Positions 23,743 to 32,790 are shown, numbered from the stretch's first letter. The stretch: DNA of 64,000 nt from Trinickia violacea (GCF_005280735.1 NZ_CP040078.1:62001-126000); one strand, 5' to 3'. Translations and numbers: made by a program. The notes: generated from the letters alone by a model not told the origin.

Positions 23743-24792
23743 TCATGCCGGCAGCCGCCGATCCCGCGCGGCGCCGCCGCCCGCTGCGGCACGCAGCTCG
23801 GCCAATAGCGCGTCACCGGCCCATGAAGGACGCACGTCGCTTCGCTCAGCCTGCCGCACGAGCTCGCAAAGGCGCTCGTTCACAGGCGCCCTGCGTCCGA
23901 CGCGCCGGGCAAGCGTGACCACTTCGCCGTTGATCCAGTCGATTTCCGTCGCGCGTCCCGCCGCGAGGTCGTCGGACATCGACGAGCGCGCCAGCGGATC
24001 GATCGTCAGCATCGCGCGTCCGAGCCGCGCGAACCACGCATCGGGAATGCCGAGGACGCGCGGCATCCACGCGGGCGGGATCGGTGTGAGCCGGGCAGGC
24101 TGGATGCGAGCCCGCGCCAGCAGCGCGAGCGCTTCTTTCTGCGCCATGCCGAGGCAACGACGATAAGCGCGTTGCGCAAGCTCTTCCTTCAGCGGCCGGT
24201 TCGAGAGCGCGTTGATCGCGTTGTTGAGATTGAGCAGCAGTTTGGCCCACTGCACCGGGAGCATGTCGTCGTGCTGAGTCAGCGGCAATCCCGCCTTCTC
24301 GAAATCGCCGACGAACGGCTGCAAATCCGGCGCGCGCTTGATCTCCAGTTCGCCCGCCGAGCCTTGGTGAAAGGCGCCGGGGCCGCGTTCGACGACGTTG
24401 AACGGCACCATCCCTTCCAGCACCGTGTTGCGCGGCAACGCGGCGCGCAACACGTCTGCGTTGCCGATTCCGTTCTGGAAGCTGACCACGACCGTCTCGG
24501 GACGCAGGACGTTTGCCAGCTCGGCCGCGACCGCCGCTGTCGCCGCGGACTTGACCGTGACGAGCACGAGATCCGCAGCGGCGGCAGCGGTGAGGTCCGT
24601 CGACGCGTCGATGCACTCGGGGGACACGAACCAGCGTCGATCGCCGAATTGGGTCAGCGTGAGCCCGTGGGTGCGCAGCATCTCGCCGACGCGCGCACGC
24701 GCGACGAACACGACGTCGCTTCCACCGGCGAGCAACCGTCCGCCGAGGTAGCAGCCGATAGAACCCGCGCCGTAGATACAGATCTTTGCCAT
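23743..24792 (-). CDS. 2-dehydropantoate 2-reductase family protein
   Basis: The 349-residue protein starts MAKICIYGAGSIGCYLGGRL, the NADP-binding start of ketopantoate reductases, and has the catalytic-domain segment WAKLLLNLNNAINALSNRP with the conserved Lys and Asn. Its C-terminus (RATEIDWINGEVVTLARRVG) is also typical. In this catabolic setting, 4 nt after a class II aldolase, it more likely reduces another 2-keto-acid than serves pantothenate synthesis; that is inference. Confidence 0.87.
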   Translation of the reverse strand: MAKICIYGAGSIGCYLGGRLLAGGSDVVFVARARVGEMLRTHGLTLTQFGDRRWFVSPECIDASTDLTAAAAADLVLVTVKSAATAAVAAELANVLRPETVVVSFQNGIGNADVLRAALPRNTVLEGMVPFNVVERGPGAFHQGSAGELEIKRAPDLQPFVGDFEKAGLPLTQHDDMLPVQWAKLLLNLNNAINALSNRPLKEELAQRAYRRCLGMAQKEALALLARARIQPARLTPIPPAWMPRVLGIPDAWFARLGRAMLTIDPLARSSMSDDLAAGRATEIDWINGEVVTLARRVGRRAPVNERLCELVRQAERSDVRPSWAGDALLAELRAAAGGGAARDRRLPA

Positions 24793-24796
24793 GTGA

Positions 24797-25564
24797 TTAG
24801 TCGGCGTAGCCAGGGCTCCGGCGATCGAGCCGGCGCAGCAGCCCCGGCCACACGAGCGCCCCGGCGCCGGCGCCCTTCGTCGCCTGAGTGATCTGCTGCG
24901 CGATGCCATCGCGGATCGGTTGCGCGATCGGCAAGAGCTTCGAGCCGCCCGCCTGCGCGCGGACCTGGATCATGCACGACGCTTCGAAGAAGTACATGGC
25001 AACGAAAGCGTCGGCCGGCGTGGCGCCGACGGTCAACAGACCATGGTTGCGCAACATCAGGTACGTGTTGCTGCCGAGATCGCGCACGAGGCGAGGTTTC
25101 TCGTCTTCGTTGAGCGCAATGCCTTCGTAGTCGTGATACCCGAGCGACGCGAGCACGCCGAGCGACTGCTGGGAAAGCGGCAGCAAACCCGCTTCCTGAG
25201 CCGATACGGCGACGCCGTTGATCGAGTGGGTATGCATCACACAGAGGGCGTCCTCGCGTGCCGTATGCACTGCACTGTGGATATTGAAGCCCGCCGGATT
25301 GACGTCATAGGGCGAGTCGGACACCTTGCGGCCGTCGAGATCGATCTTGACCAGCGATGACGCGGTGATCTCGTCGAACATCATCCCGTAGGGGTTGATC
25401 AGGAAATGATGCTCCGGGCCGGGCACGCGCGCGGAAATATGCGTGAACACCAGGTCGTCCCAGCCGAACAGCGCGGTGAGCCGGTAGGCTGCCGCGAGGT
25501 TGACGCGCGCTTCCCATTCATCGGGGGAAACGGTGTGCTTCAGGTTGAGGTCGGATGAGGCCAT
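24797..25564 (-). CDS. Class II aldolase/adducin family protein
   Basis: The 255-residue protein has the class II aldolase plan: FTHISARVPGPEHHFLINPYG at the N-terminus, CVMHTHSINGVAVSA (zinc HxH, about residue 110) and LRNHGLLTVG (third His). It is unlike the copy at 18.9 kb in detail and belongs to a decarboxylating or hydroxy-acid branch. It is followed after 4 nt by the ketopantoate-reductase-like gene, suggesting sequential steps of one pathway. Confidence 0.88.
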   Translation of the reverse strand: MASSDLNLKHTVSPDEWEARVNLAAAYRLTALFGWDDLVFTHISARVPGPEHHFLINPYGMMFDEITASSLVKIDLDGRKVSDSPYDVNPAGFNIHSAVHTAREDALCVMHTHSINGVAVSAQEAGLLPLSQQSLGVLASLGYHDYEGIALNEDEKPRLVRDLGSNTYLMLRNHGLLTVGATPADAFVAMYFFEASCMIQVRAQAGGSKLLPIAQPIRDGIAQQITQATKGAGAGALVWPGLLRRLDRRSPGYAD

Positions 25565-25732
25565 GTCGATGCTCCTTGTTCAATCGTCCCGGCAATTCGG
25601 AAAACTGAGGTTGCGCTCTGTGCATGCGTGTCAGAGCTGTTGGCGCATCATGTCGGGAATCTCGCGCGGAATCTGTCGGGTAGCCGACAGGTCATGCGAC
25701 CCATCAGCGGCACATGCCGCAGCCCGCTTCCC

Positions 25733-26917
25733 TCAGACCAACACCCCCTCTCGCGCGACGATGCTTCCCGCCGCCACGACGAGCTTGCGGACCGGCCGCG
25801 CGACCACAGCTTCGGCGAGCGTCTGCGCGTCGACGAGCACGAGGTCCGCGCGATGGCCGGGAAGCAAGCCGTAATCCGCGAAGCCGCAACCGCGCGCCGC
25901 GCTGTGTGTCACGCAATCGAGGGCGATCTCGAGCTCGTCATCGCGCCGGAAATCGTTGCGCATGCCGATCAACATCGCGCGCTCGAGCATGTCGGGCGTG
26001 CCGTAAGGCGTCCACGTATCGCGAATCCCGTCATTGCCGCCGATGACCGTGACGCCCGCCGCGCAGCAGGCCGAAACGGGCGGCACCGCGACCGACGCAG
26101 GCGCAGTCGTCACCAGCGCGACGTCGAGTTCGGCCATGCGCGCGAGCAGCGCATCGCGTTCGCGCTCCCCGAGATCGCCAAGACAGAACCCGTGGCTGAT
26201 GACGACCTTCCCCTGCATCCGCAGTGCCGCGGTACGTTGGAGAATCAGGTCGAGCGAATACGCGCCCATGGTCGAGCGCTCGTGAAGATGGATGTCGAGA
26301 CCGCAGCCGTGCCGGTCAGCGAGTCCAAAGAGCAGATCGAGCGCCTCGACCGCATCGCCTTCGATTGCGCATGGATCGAGCCCGCCTAGCAAGTCGGCTC
26401 CTGCGTGCAGCGCATCGGCGAGCAAACCATCGGTGCCCGGCCGCTTCAGCACGCCCGATTGCGGAAACGCGACGATTTGCATCTCCATCTGCCCGCGCAA
26501 TGTCTCGCGCGTCGCGAGGACGCCGTGCAAGTGCCGCAGGCCGGCATCGGTGTCGATGTCGACATGCGTGCGCAAGCGCGTCGTACCCGCGGCAAGGAAC
26601 GCCCGCGCCAACGCGAGCGACTGCGCCCCGGCATCGTGGCCGCTCGCCGCCCGCCAACGGCGCTCGTTTTCGATGCGGTCAATCAGGCGCGGCGCCACTT
26701 CGTTGCGGTACCAAGGCATGCCCCAGTGGGTCTTGTCCAGATGCGTATGCCCCTCGACCAGGCCGGGCAGCAAGAGCAAGCCTGCGCCGTCTTCAATGAG
26801 GCAACCGTCTTTTGCTTCGATGGACGGGCCGATGCATGCAATACGGCCATCCTCGACTAGGACGTCGAGTGAACTGCCCGCGCCCGTGCGCACATTGCGA
26901 ATCAGTAGGCTGTTCAT
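25733..26917 (-). CDS. Amidohydrolase, cytosine-deaminase type
   Basis: The 394-residue metal-dependent hydrolase has GLVEGHTHLDKTHWGMPW (metal His pair, about residues 55-65), a DIHLHERS strand, VVISHGFCLGDL (metal His) and VIGGNDGIRDTWTPYG (catalytic Asp). These mark the cytosine deaminase/N-isopropylammelide branch of the amidohydrolase superfamily. The substrate is probably a cyclic amide or amine. It follows a c-type cytochrome gene by 12 nt. Confidence 0.88.
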   Translation of the reverse strand: MNSLLIRNVRTGAGSSLDVLVEDGRIACIGPSIEAKDGCLIEDGAGLLLLPGLVEGHTHLDKTHWGMPWYRNEVAPRLIDRIENERRWRAASGHDAGAQSLALARAFLAAGTTRLRTHVDIDTDAGLRHLHGVLATRETLRGQMEMQIVAFPQSGVLKRPGTDGLLADALHAGADLLGGLDPCAIEGDAVEALDLLFGLADRHGCGLDIHLHERSTMGAYSLDLILQRTAALRMQGKVVISHGFCLGDLGERERDALLARMAELDVALVTTAPASVAVPPVSACCAAGVTVIGGNDGIRDTWTPYGTPDMLERAMLIGMRNDFRRDDELEIALDCVTHSAARGCGFADYGLLPGHRADLVLVDAQTLAEAVVARPVRKLVVAAGSIVAREGVLV

Positions 26918-26929
26918 GTCGGAATCACC

Positions 26930-27769
26930 TTAGCGCCCCACCTTCCGCGGCGCCATGTACGCAAGATAGTCGACGATCAGATCGATCTCGCGATCGCTCA
27001 ATTGGTCCGGCGGGAAAGCGGGCATGGTCCGGCCGGGCCAATTCCGAACCGATGCGGGATTGCGAATGTAGCGGTGTAACGCAGCGGGCTTGAAGTACTC
27101 GACGGGATTCATCGGCACGTTGAGGTCGGGGCCGGTGTCCGCGCTGCCCGCGTGGTTGAGCCGATGACACGCGAGGCACTGCGTGATGAACAGGCTTTGG
27201 CCCGCGCGGATCGGATCGGTTGCCGGCAGCGCCGGATCGACGGCGAGCGCCGGCCAACGTGACGATGGGGAGGGTTGCGTCGTCAGCTTCGCGATCTGGT
27301 ATGGCCACTGCTCGCTGCGCACGGTCGCCGCTTCCTTGCCGACCCACACCAAATAGAACGGCCCCGCGCTGACCGGCTTGCCCGGCAGCTTCGGCCACGG
27401 CTTCGCCGGATCTTCGACCGCGAGCCAAGCGACGGCTTTCGCGGAGTCACGGTTGAGCACGAGGTCCATCGGAAGTTGAGCGGCGAAGCCATCGGTCGCA
27501 AGCGCTTCGAGGACGCTGTCCGCGGGTAACTTCGCGCCGTCGAGCAAGCTGGCCAATGGCACTGCGCGGTAGGTCATCGGCGTTGCGTAGGCGACATCTC
27601 GCGAAACATGAATTTCTGCCGCGTCAGGACGCGCCAGCAACGCGGCTTGGCTAAACGACTGGGTCTTGCCGCCAATGGTGAGCTCGATGGCGGGCTGCGC
27701 GGCGGCACCACGCGCGATGATCATGCCAAGCGTCAGCAGCAAAACCGCGAACCACACGCGTTTCGACAT
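26930..27769 (-). CDS. Periplasmic cytochrome c fused to a molybdopterin-oxidase-like domain
   Basis: The 279-residue protein has a signal peptide (cleavage near ARGAAAQ, residue 25) and two parts. Residues 26-160 (YRAVPLASLLDGAKLP, GPFYLVWVGKEAA) resemble the cofactor-less relatives of the oxidoreductase molybdopterin-binding domain. Residues 185-275 are a class I cytochrome c with CLACH haem attachment and a downstream MPAFPPDQLSDREI providing the axial Met. The ATG at 27769 has a strong GGGAGGAG 2-8 nt upstream. It likely accepts electrons from a periplasmic dehydrogenase; no partner is encoded beside it. Confidence 0.8.
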   Translation of the reverse strand: MSKRVWFAVLLLTLGMIIARGAAAQPAIELTIGGKTQSFSQAALLARPDAAEIHVSRDVAYATPMTYRAVPLASLLDGAKLPADSVLEALATDGFAAQLPMDLVLNRDSAKAVAWLAVEDPAKPWPKLPGKPVSAGPFYLVWVGKEAATVRSEQWPYQIAKLTTQPSPSSRWPALAVDPALPATDPIRAGQSLFITQCLACHRLNHAGSADTGPDLNVPMNPVEYFKPAALHRYIRNPASVRNWPGRTMPAFPPDQLSDREIDLIVDYLAYMAPRKVGR

Positions 27770-28033
27770 TTCTCCTCCCTGGATTGTTGTTCCCGGCGAT
27801 ATCGGCGGCAAAGTTGCCAAGGCGCCTCCCGGCAAATATAAGCCGCCGATTCATGCGGTGAGCGGATTATGTCAGCGGCGGTGAAACGGCGATAGCCCGC
27901 GCGCCAACTCCGATTTCCGACGATCAAAACAGCGATGCCGAACGTCTCTGATGCCGAGTCGAGCATGGCAATATGCCACTGTCAGCACGCTGCTCAGGCG
28001 GGACTTCTACCCAACGCACGAGGAAGGTTGTCC

Positions 28034-28912
28034 ATGGACGACGCACATACCTTTAACGGGCTCCGTCCCCGGTTACAGAAGATCGCCTATCGAATGATGG
28101 GGTCCGTGGCGGAAGCCGAAGACATCGTGCAGGAGGTCTGGCTGCGCTGGCACGCAGCAGCCCAAGAGAGCATCGACAATACGGAGGCGTGGCTGGTCTC
28201 GGTCACGACACGGATGTCCATCGATCGTCTGCGGGCCGCGAAGATTCAGCGTGAACACTACACGGGCATCTGGTTGCCCGAGCCGGAGATGAGCAACTCG
28301 CCGGCCACCCCCGAGGAGTGTGCGGAGCGTGCCGACGACGTGTCCGTCGCATTTCTGCTTTTGCTCGAGCGGCTGACGCCGGAAGCACGGGCGGCCTTTC
28401 TGCTGCGCGAGGTGTTCGACGCGGACTACTGCGAAGTCGCCGACGCCATCGGCAAGACAGAGGCGGCGTGCCGGCAACTGGTCAGCCGCGCAAAAGCGCA
28501 TCTGCGCGACGATCGCCCGCGTTACGAAGTGTCGCGCGAGACGCATCTTCGCCTGCTGCAAGCCTTCGTGCAGGCGCTGGAGCGTGGCGACTTCCACGCG
28601 ATCAACGCCGTGCTGGCCGAAGATGCCACGCTGATCGGCGACGGCGGCGGGAAAGTCCAGAGCTTTCCGAAACCGATGGTGGGCGGACGGCGCATCGCTC
28701 AACTCTTCTATGCGTCGTTTCTGCGCTATCACAGCGAACTCAGCGTCAAGCTCGTGGTGCTCAATGGTCAGTGGGCGCTGCTGCGCTTTATCGAAGGCAA
28801 GCTGGAATCGGCGCAGTCGTTCGAAACGGACAACGGTCGCATCGTTCGCATCCTCGTGCAGCGCAACCCCGACAAGCTGGCACGCATCGCGGCGGCCTAC
28901 GCCGACGCGTGA
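28034..28912 (+). CDS. ECF41-family sigma factor with fused SnoaL-like regulatory domain
   Basis: The 292-residue protein has sigma-2 (RMMGSVAEAEDIVQEVWLRW, about residues 18-37), sigma-4 (about 105-160) and a C-terminal NTF2/SnoaL-like extension. All three ECF41 marks are visible: WLPEP in the linker, DGGGK (about 208) and NPDK (about 281). The extension takes the place of a separate anti-sigma factor. The ATG at 28034 has AGGAAGG 6 nt upstream. Typical ECF41 partners (carboxymuconolactone decarboxylase-like, epimerase) follow. Confidence 0.92.
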   Translation: MDDAHTFNGLRPRLQKIAYRMMGSVAEAEDIVQEVWLRWHAAAQESIDNTEAWLVSVTTRMSIDRLRAAKIQREHYTGIWLPEPEMSNSPATPEECAERADDVSVAFLLLLERLTPEARAAFLLREVFDADYCEVADAIGKTEAACRQLVSRAKAHLRDDRPRYEVSRETHLRLLQAFVQALERGDFHAINAVLAEDATLIGDGGGKVQSFPKPMVGGRRIAQLFYASFLRYHSELSVKLVVLNGQWALLRFIEGKLESAQSFETDNGRIVRILVQRNPDKLARIAAAYADA

Positions 28913-28993
28913 ACGACTTCTCCTCGCGCGCAAGTGCGGATCGCGTCGCGTTGATTGGTGCAGCATGGACAACGCTGTGAGTCCGCTCACAAG

Positions 28994-29048
28994 CCTACCG
29001 CGGCGTGCCACGCGCACTTACGATGATTTCGTGCGGCCCATCACCGCT
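28994..29048 (+). promoter_or_regulatory. Shared upstream element, copy A
   Basis: This 55-bp segment matches the segment at 31796-31850 without gaps at about 41 of 55 positions, including an identical run TTCGTGCGGCCC and a TACGAT box at the place of TACAAT in copy B. It lies 50 nt upstream of the CMD-family gene. It is probably a common promoter/operator. Confidence 0.6.
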
Positions 29049-29098
29049 GACGGCATCCGCTTCGCTCGGTTGCTCACTCATCGTCGCCTGGAGAAATC

Positions 29099-29578
29099 AT
29101 GACGCAGCGTATCAACTACATTCAGCAATCGCCGGAGCTCTTCAAGAAGTTCCTCGAGTTCAGCAACCTGTTGAAGGACAGCGCGATCGAAGAATCGATT
29201 CGAGACCTCGTCTCGACCCGCGCCTCGCAGATCAACGGTTGTGGCTTCTGCCTCGACATGCACGTGAAGGAAGCGCGCATCCATGGCGAGCGTGAATTGC
29301 GCCTCCACCATGTCGCAACGTGGCGCGAATCGACGCTCTTCTCGCCGCGCGAGCGTGCCGCGCTGGCCTGGACCGAAGCGCTGACGACGCTTCCCGCACA
29401 CGGCGTGCCCGACGAACTCTACGAACGCGTGCGTACCCAGTTCTCCGAGAAGGAACTGTCGGACCTGACGTTTGAAGTCATGGCCATCAATGGATGGAAC
29501 CGCGCGAATGTCGCGTTCAAGACCGTGCCCGGTTCGGCCGACAAGGCGTTTGGCCTCGACAAAGCCAACCTCGCCTGA
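29099..29578 (+). CDS. Carboxymuconolactone decarboxylase/AhpD-like protein
   Basis: The 159-residue protein has the AhpD-type redox motif CGFCLDMH (about residues 48-55: two Cys and a His) and the helical-bundle sequence of the CMD family (NLLKDSAIEESIRDLVSTRAS). Proteins of this type are peroxidase partners and the most frequent neighbours and targets of ECF41 sigma factors. GGAGA precedes the ATG by about 5 nt. Confidence 0.9.
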   Translation: MTQRINYIQQSPELFKKFLEFSNLLKDSAIEESIRDLVSTRASQINGCGFCLDMHVKEARIHGERELRLHHVATWRESTLFSPRERAALAWTEALTTLPAHGVPDELYERVRTQFSEKELSDLTFEVMAINGWNRANVAFKTVPGSADKAFGLDKANLA

Positions 29579-29655
29579 AGTCCGGCGAGGGTCCGCAGCC
29601 CTTCTTTCACCCCGGCCCGCGCCTGCGGGCCGCATCATTTGGGGAGCACACCGCC

Positions 29656-30063
29656 ATGCTTCGCTTGAAAACCGCCGCACTGGCCGCGGCCGCCGTCGTT
29701 TGCGCATTGATGGGCGAAGCCAGCGCCGCGCCGCCCTCGGCCGTCGTCTCGCCGCTGATGACGAAGGCGCTCGACGACTCTCCGGGCAAGGAAGCCACGA
29801 TGATCACCGTCGAGTATCCGCCCGGTGCCGCCGACCCGGTCCATCGGCACAACGCGCACGGCTTCATCTATGTGCTGGAAGGATCGATCGTGATGCAAGT
29901 GAAGGGCGGCAAGGAAGTGACGCTGACGCCCGGACAAACGTTCTATGAAGGCCCGAACGATATTCACACGGTTGGACGCAACGCAAGCCAGACTCAACCG
30001 GCAAAGTTCCTCGTGCTGCTGCTGAAGGACGAGGGTGCGCCCATTCTCGTGCCGGAGAAGTAA
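29656..30063 (+). CDS. Exported cupin-domain protein
   Basis: The 135-residue protein has a signal peptide (cleavage near ASAAP, residue 25) and a single cupin: EYPPGAADPVHRHNAHGFIYVLEG and FYEGPNDIHTVGRN carry the metal-binding His/Glu sets. A GGGGAG precedes the ATG by about 9 nt. It follows the CMD-family gene by 77 nt, the usual setting of an ECF41 target cluster. The substrate is unknown. Confidence 0.85.
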   Translation: MLRLKTAALAAAAVVCALMGEASAAPPSAVVSPLMTKALDDSPGKEATMITVEYPPGAADPVHRHNAHGFIYVLEGSIVMQVKGGKEVTLTPGQTFYEGPNDIHTVGRNASQTQPAKFLVLLLKDEGAPILVPEK

Positions 30064-30103
30064 GCCCGACCGCACGGCCACGCCACAAAAATTCGGCGGC
30101 CGA

Positions 30104-30130
30104 TGTCACAAATGGCGGCGCTGATACGTC
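30104..30130 (+). promoter_or_regulatory. ECF41-type promoter upstream of the LysR gene
   Basis: TGTCACA (30104-30110), 16 nt, CGTC (30127-30130) matches the promoter reported for ECF41 sigma factors (TGTCACA about 16 nt CGTC) exactly. It lies 9 nt before the annotated ATG at 30140. If it is active, the message would be nearly leaderless or translation would start at the in-frame ATG 30164. Confidence 0.6.
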
Positions 30131-30139
30131 TAGTCGAGT

Positions 30140-31165
30140 ATGAACTTCTCGACGCGCGCTTCCATGCCAGATTACTCATCACGCCACCCCGTCGCCGGCG
30201 CCGACGATCCGTTCGCGAGCAGCTTTGCGACCAGTTACGCCGGCGTCGTTTCGTTTCTGGCCGTTGCCAGTGAAGGCAGCTTTACCCGTGCGGGCGATCG
30301 CCTCGGCATCGGCCGTTCCTCGGTCAGCCGCAACGTCCAGAAACTCGAGGCCCAGCTCGATGCACGTCTGTTCCAGCGCACGACGCGCAGCACGTCGCTG
30401 ACACGCGAGGGCGAGCTGTTCTACGAGAACTGCCGGCCGGGCATCGAGCGTATCGTCCAGGCGCTCGAAGACATGCGCGAGCTGCGCAGCGGCCCCCCGC
30501 GCGGCCCTCTGCGCATCGGCTCCACGCCCGGCTTCGGGCGCAAGATCGTCGCGCCGCTGCTGCGCAGCTTTCACTCGCAATATCCCGAGATCACGCTGGA
30601 GTTGCTGCTGAACGATCACCCCGCCGACTTCACGGCCGATCGCATCGACGTTTCGTTTCGCGAGGGACGCATGGAAGACAGCGGGATCGTGGCGCGGCAG
30701 TTGATTCCGATGCAAATGATCGTTTGCGCGTCGCCCGCCTATGCACGAATCCACGGGTTGCCGCGCCACGTCGACGATCTGGCGGCGCATCGCTGCATCA
30801 ACTTCCGGACGGCGTCGGGCCGCGCCAGGGAGTGGGAATTCAAGATCGACGGTCTGGCTCAGCGGCGCCATCCCGTCGCGCAGCACACCTTCAACGACCC
30901 CGATCTGATGCTGCAGGCGGTGCTCCACGGGCTCGGTATCGCGCAGTTGCCGGCCTATCAGGTATGCGATTTGCTCGGCGACGGGCAGCTGGTCAGTTGT
31001 CTCGCGCAGCACGCACCCGACGACAGCGGCCACTACCTCTGCTATCTCAGCCGCAAGCATCTTCCTGCCCGCATCCGTGTGTTCATCGACTATATGACCG
31101 AGCAGACGAGGGCGCTCGATCTGCACAGTGTGACGACGATGACCACGTTGTCGACAGTCGATTGA
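30140..31165 (+). CDS. LysR family regulator (CrgA/AaeR-like)
   Basis: The protein is up to 341 residues: N-terminal winged helix (VVSFLAVASEGSFTRAGDRL with SSVSRNVQKLEAQLDARLFQ) and a substrate domain with PLRIGSTPGFGRKIVAPLL. This is the large branch that often controls quinone, aldehyde or short-chain dehydrogenase genes. The N-terminus before the HTH is about 35 residues, longer than usual; ATG 30164 is a plausible alternative start. It lies within the ECF41 cluster with an ECF41-like promoter directly upstream. Confidence 0.88.
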   Translation: MNFSTRASMPDYSSRHPVAGADDPFASSFATSYAGVVSFLAVASEGSFTRAGDRLGIGRSSVSRNVQKLEAQLDARLFQRTTRSTSLTREGELFYENCRPGIERIVQALEDMRELRSGPPRGPLRIGSTPGFGRKIVAPLLRSFHSQYPEITLELLLNDHPADFTADRIDVSFREGRMEDSGIVARQLIPMQMIVCASPAYARIHGLPRHVDDLAAHRCINFRTASGRAREWEFKIDGLAQRRHPVAQHTFNDPDLMLQAVLHGLGIAQLPAYQVCDLLGDGQLVSCLAQHAPDDSGHYLCYLSRKHLPARIRVFIDYMTEQTRALDLHSVTTMTTLSTVD

Positions 31166-31243
31166 TTGCGTGTTCTATACGCGCTCCATCCGTGAGCGGT
31201 CGACTAAGCGTCGGATACGCGTCAGCGAACCCGAGAATGCGTC

Positions 31244-31744
31244 ATGGACGACAAGACGTTACTGCCCCCTCCGTTTTCCCTCCTCGACCGATATCGGGGC
31301 CGGGATTTTCATCCGCTGTACACCACGACTGTCACCGTTTCCGGCGGCGAGACGGGACACGGCCGCGCTTCCGGCGTGGCCCGTTCGGATGACGACAATC
31401 TTGTCGTGGAGCTGCGGCTGCCCACGGCGTTCGGAGGACCCGGCAAAGGGACCAACCCCGAGCAGTTGTTCGCCGCCGCATTTGCCGCGTGCTTTCACGG
31501 GGCGCTGAATCTGCTGGCAAAGCATGCCGCTCTGGAGATCGACGAGACGGTTGTCGAAGTGCGAGTTTCGTTTGGCCGCGATCCGATGGACGGAGGCTAC
31601 GCATTGGTCATCGATGTTCGGGCCCGAATGCCGGGCGTCGAACGAAGCCTCGCGGAAGCGCTGGTTCGACATGCCGAACGCCTGTGCCCCTACGCAAAAA
31701 TGGCGAGACAGGGGACCGTCAATATCGTGACGGTGATTGACTGA
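31244..31744 (+). CDS. OsmC/Ohr family peroxidase
   Basis: The 166-residue protein has the two redox Cys of Ohr/OsmC (AACFHGALNLLAK near residue 87 and ERLCPYAKMARQG near 151) and GGPGKGTNPEQLFAAAFAAC. Ohr enzymes reduce organic hydroperoxides using lipoyl thiols. The N-terminal extension (residues 1-25) is longer than in E. coli OsmC. Its placement in an ECF41 cluster with an AhpD-like protein fits peroxide defence. Confidence 0.9.
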   Translation: MDDKTLLPPPFSLLDRYRGRDFHPLYTTTVTVSGGETGHGRASGVARSDDDNLVVELRLPTAFGGPGKGTNPEQLFAAAFAACFHGALNLLAKHAALEIDETVVEVRVSFGRDPMDGGYALVIDVRARMPGVERSLAEALVRHAERLCPYAKMARQGTVNIVTVID

Positions 31745-31795
31745 CGCAAGATTCGATTGGTGCCGGGAGCACAACACCGTGGGCCTGTTTTCGTG

Positions 31796-31850
31796 TCTAC
31801 CGCGATATGCCAGGCCTCCCTACAATGACTTCGTGCGGCCCGTTGCCGCT
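31796..31850 (+). promoter_or_regulatory. Shared upstream element, copy B
   Basis: Second copy of the element described at 28994-29048. It has TACAAT at 31821-31826 and the identical TTCGTGCGGCCC run, and ends 22 nt before the NmrA-like gene. Confidence 0.6.
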
Positions 31851-31872
31851 CACGAAAATTGGAGGATGAATC

Positions 31873-32628
31873 ATGAAGATCGTCGTCATCGGCGGCACTG
31901 GCCTGATCGGCTCGAAGACGGTCGCCATTCTGCGCCAGGGCGGCCATGAGGTTGTCGCCGCCGCGCCCAGCAAAGGCGTCAACAGCCTCACGGGAGAAGG
32001 GCTCCAAGAGGCCATGACCGGCGCGCAGGTGGTGGTCGACCTCGCCAATTCGCCCTCGTTCGAAGACAAGGCCGTGCTGGAATTCTTCGAGACGTCCGGC
32101 CGCAACGTCCATGCAGCGGAGGCTGCAACCGGCGTCCGGCACCATGTCGCGCTATCGATCGTCGGAGCCGATCGGACTCCCGAGAACGGTTACTTTCGCG
32201 GCAAGGTCGCCCAAGAGAAGCTGATCGCGGCCTCCGGCATCCCCTACACCATCATCCGCTCGACCCAGTTCCTCGAATTCCTCCGCGGCATCGCCGATGC
32301 GGGTACCGATGGAAACGTCGTCAGGCTTTCGCCGGGCATGTTCCAGCCCATCGCCGCAGAGGACGTGGCGGCCATCGTCGCCGACGTGGCGCTCGCCGCG
32401 CCGCGCAACGGCATCGTCGAGATCGCGGGCCCGGAGCGGGCGCCGTTCAACGAACTCATCGCCCGCTATCTGAAGGAAGTCGGCGACCCGCGCGAGGTCG
32501 TGTGCGACCCGGAGGCCCGTTACTTCGGCGGCTTGGTCGAAGCGCATTCGCTCGTGCCGTTGGGCGAGGCGCGCCTGGGCCGCATCGGTCTCGACGAATG
32601 GCTCCGGCGCTCGAAGGCAGCCGGTTGA
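31873..32628 (+). CDS. NmrA-like/SDR family NAD(P)-binding protein
   Basis: The 251-residue atypical SDR starts MKIVVIGGTGLIGSKTVAIL (GxxGxxG motif) and has HHVALSIVGADRTPENGYF and YTIIRSTQFLEFL, the segments of NmrA/YwnB-type proteins that lack the classic Tyr-Lys pair. Epimerase-like proteins of this type are one of the three classes linked to ECF41 sigma factors. GGAGG lies 8 nt upstream of the ATG. Confidence 0.88.
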   Translation: MKIVVIGGTGLIGSKTVAILRQGGHEVVAAAPSKGVNSLTGEGLQEAMTGAQVVVDLANSPSFEDKAVLEFFETSGRNVHAAEAATGVRHHVALSIVGADRTPENGYFRGKVAQEKLIAASGIPYTIIRSTQFLEFLRGIADAGTDGNVVRLSPGMFQPIAAEDVAAIVADVALAAPRNGIVEIAGPERAPFNELIARYLKEVGDPREVVCDPEARYFGGLVEAHSLVPLGEARLGRIGLDEWLRRSKAAG

Positions 32629-32682
32629 TCGCGCATCCGCCAATCGAAGGATCGGTGACGACCTGCAAGGCCGGGCAGCGCA

Positions 32683-32790
32683 TCACGCTGCAAGCATCCG
32701 CGCGAGCATCGCTTTGAACATCGCGACCTCGTCGTCACTGAAACTGGCCAGCAACGCGCCATAGACATCGGCGAGTATCGCCGGCATCCG
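32683..32790 (-). pseudogene. MarR-family regulator, C-terminal remnant
   Basis: Thirty-five codons read RMPAILADVYGALLASFSDD then EVAMFKAMLARMLAA and stop, like the last helices of a MarR regulator (dimerisation helix with DDE and RML). No start and no winged helix are present. The frame ends abruptly at the MFS fragment. Confidence 0.55.
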
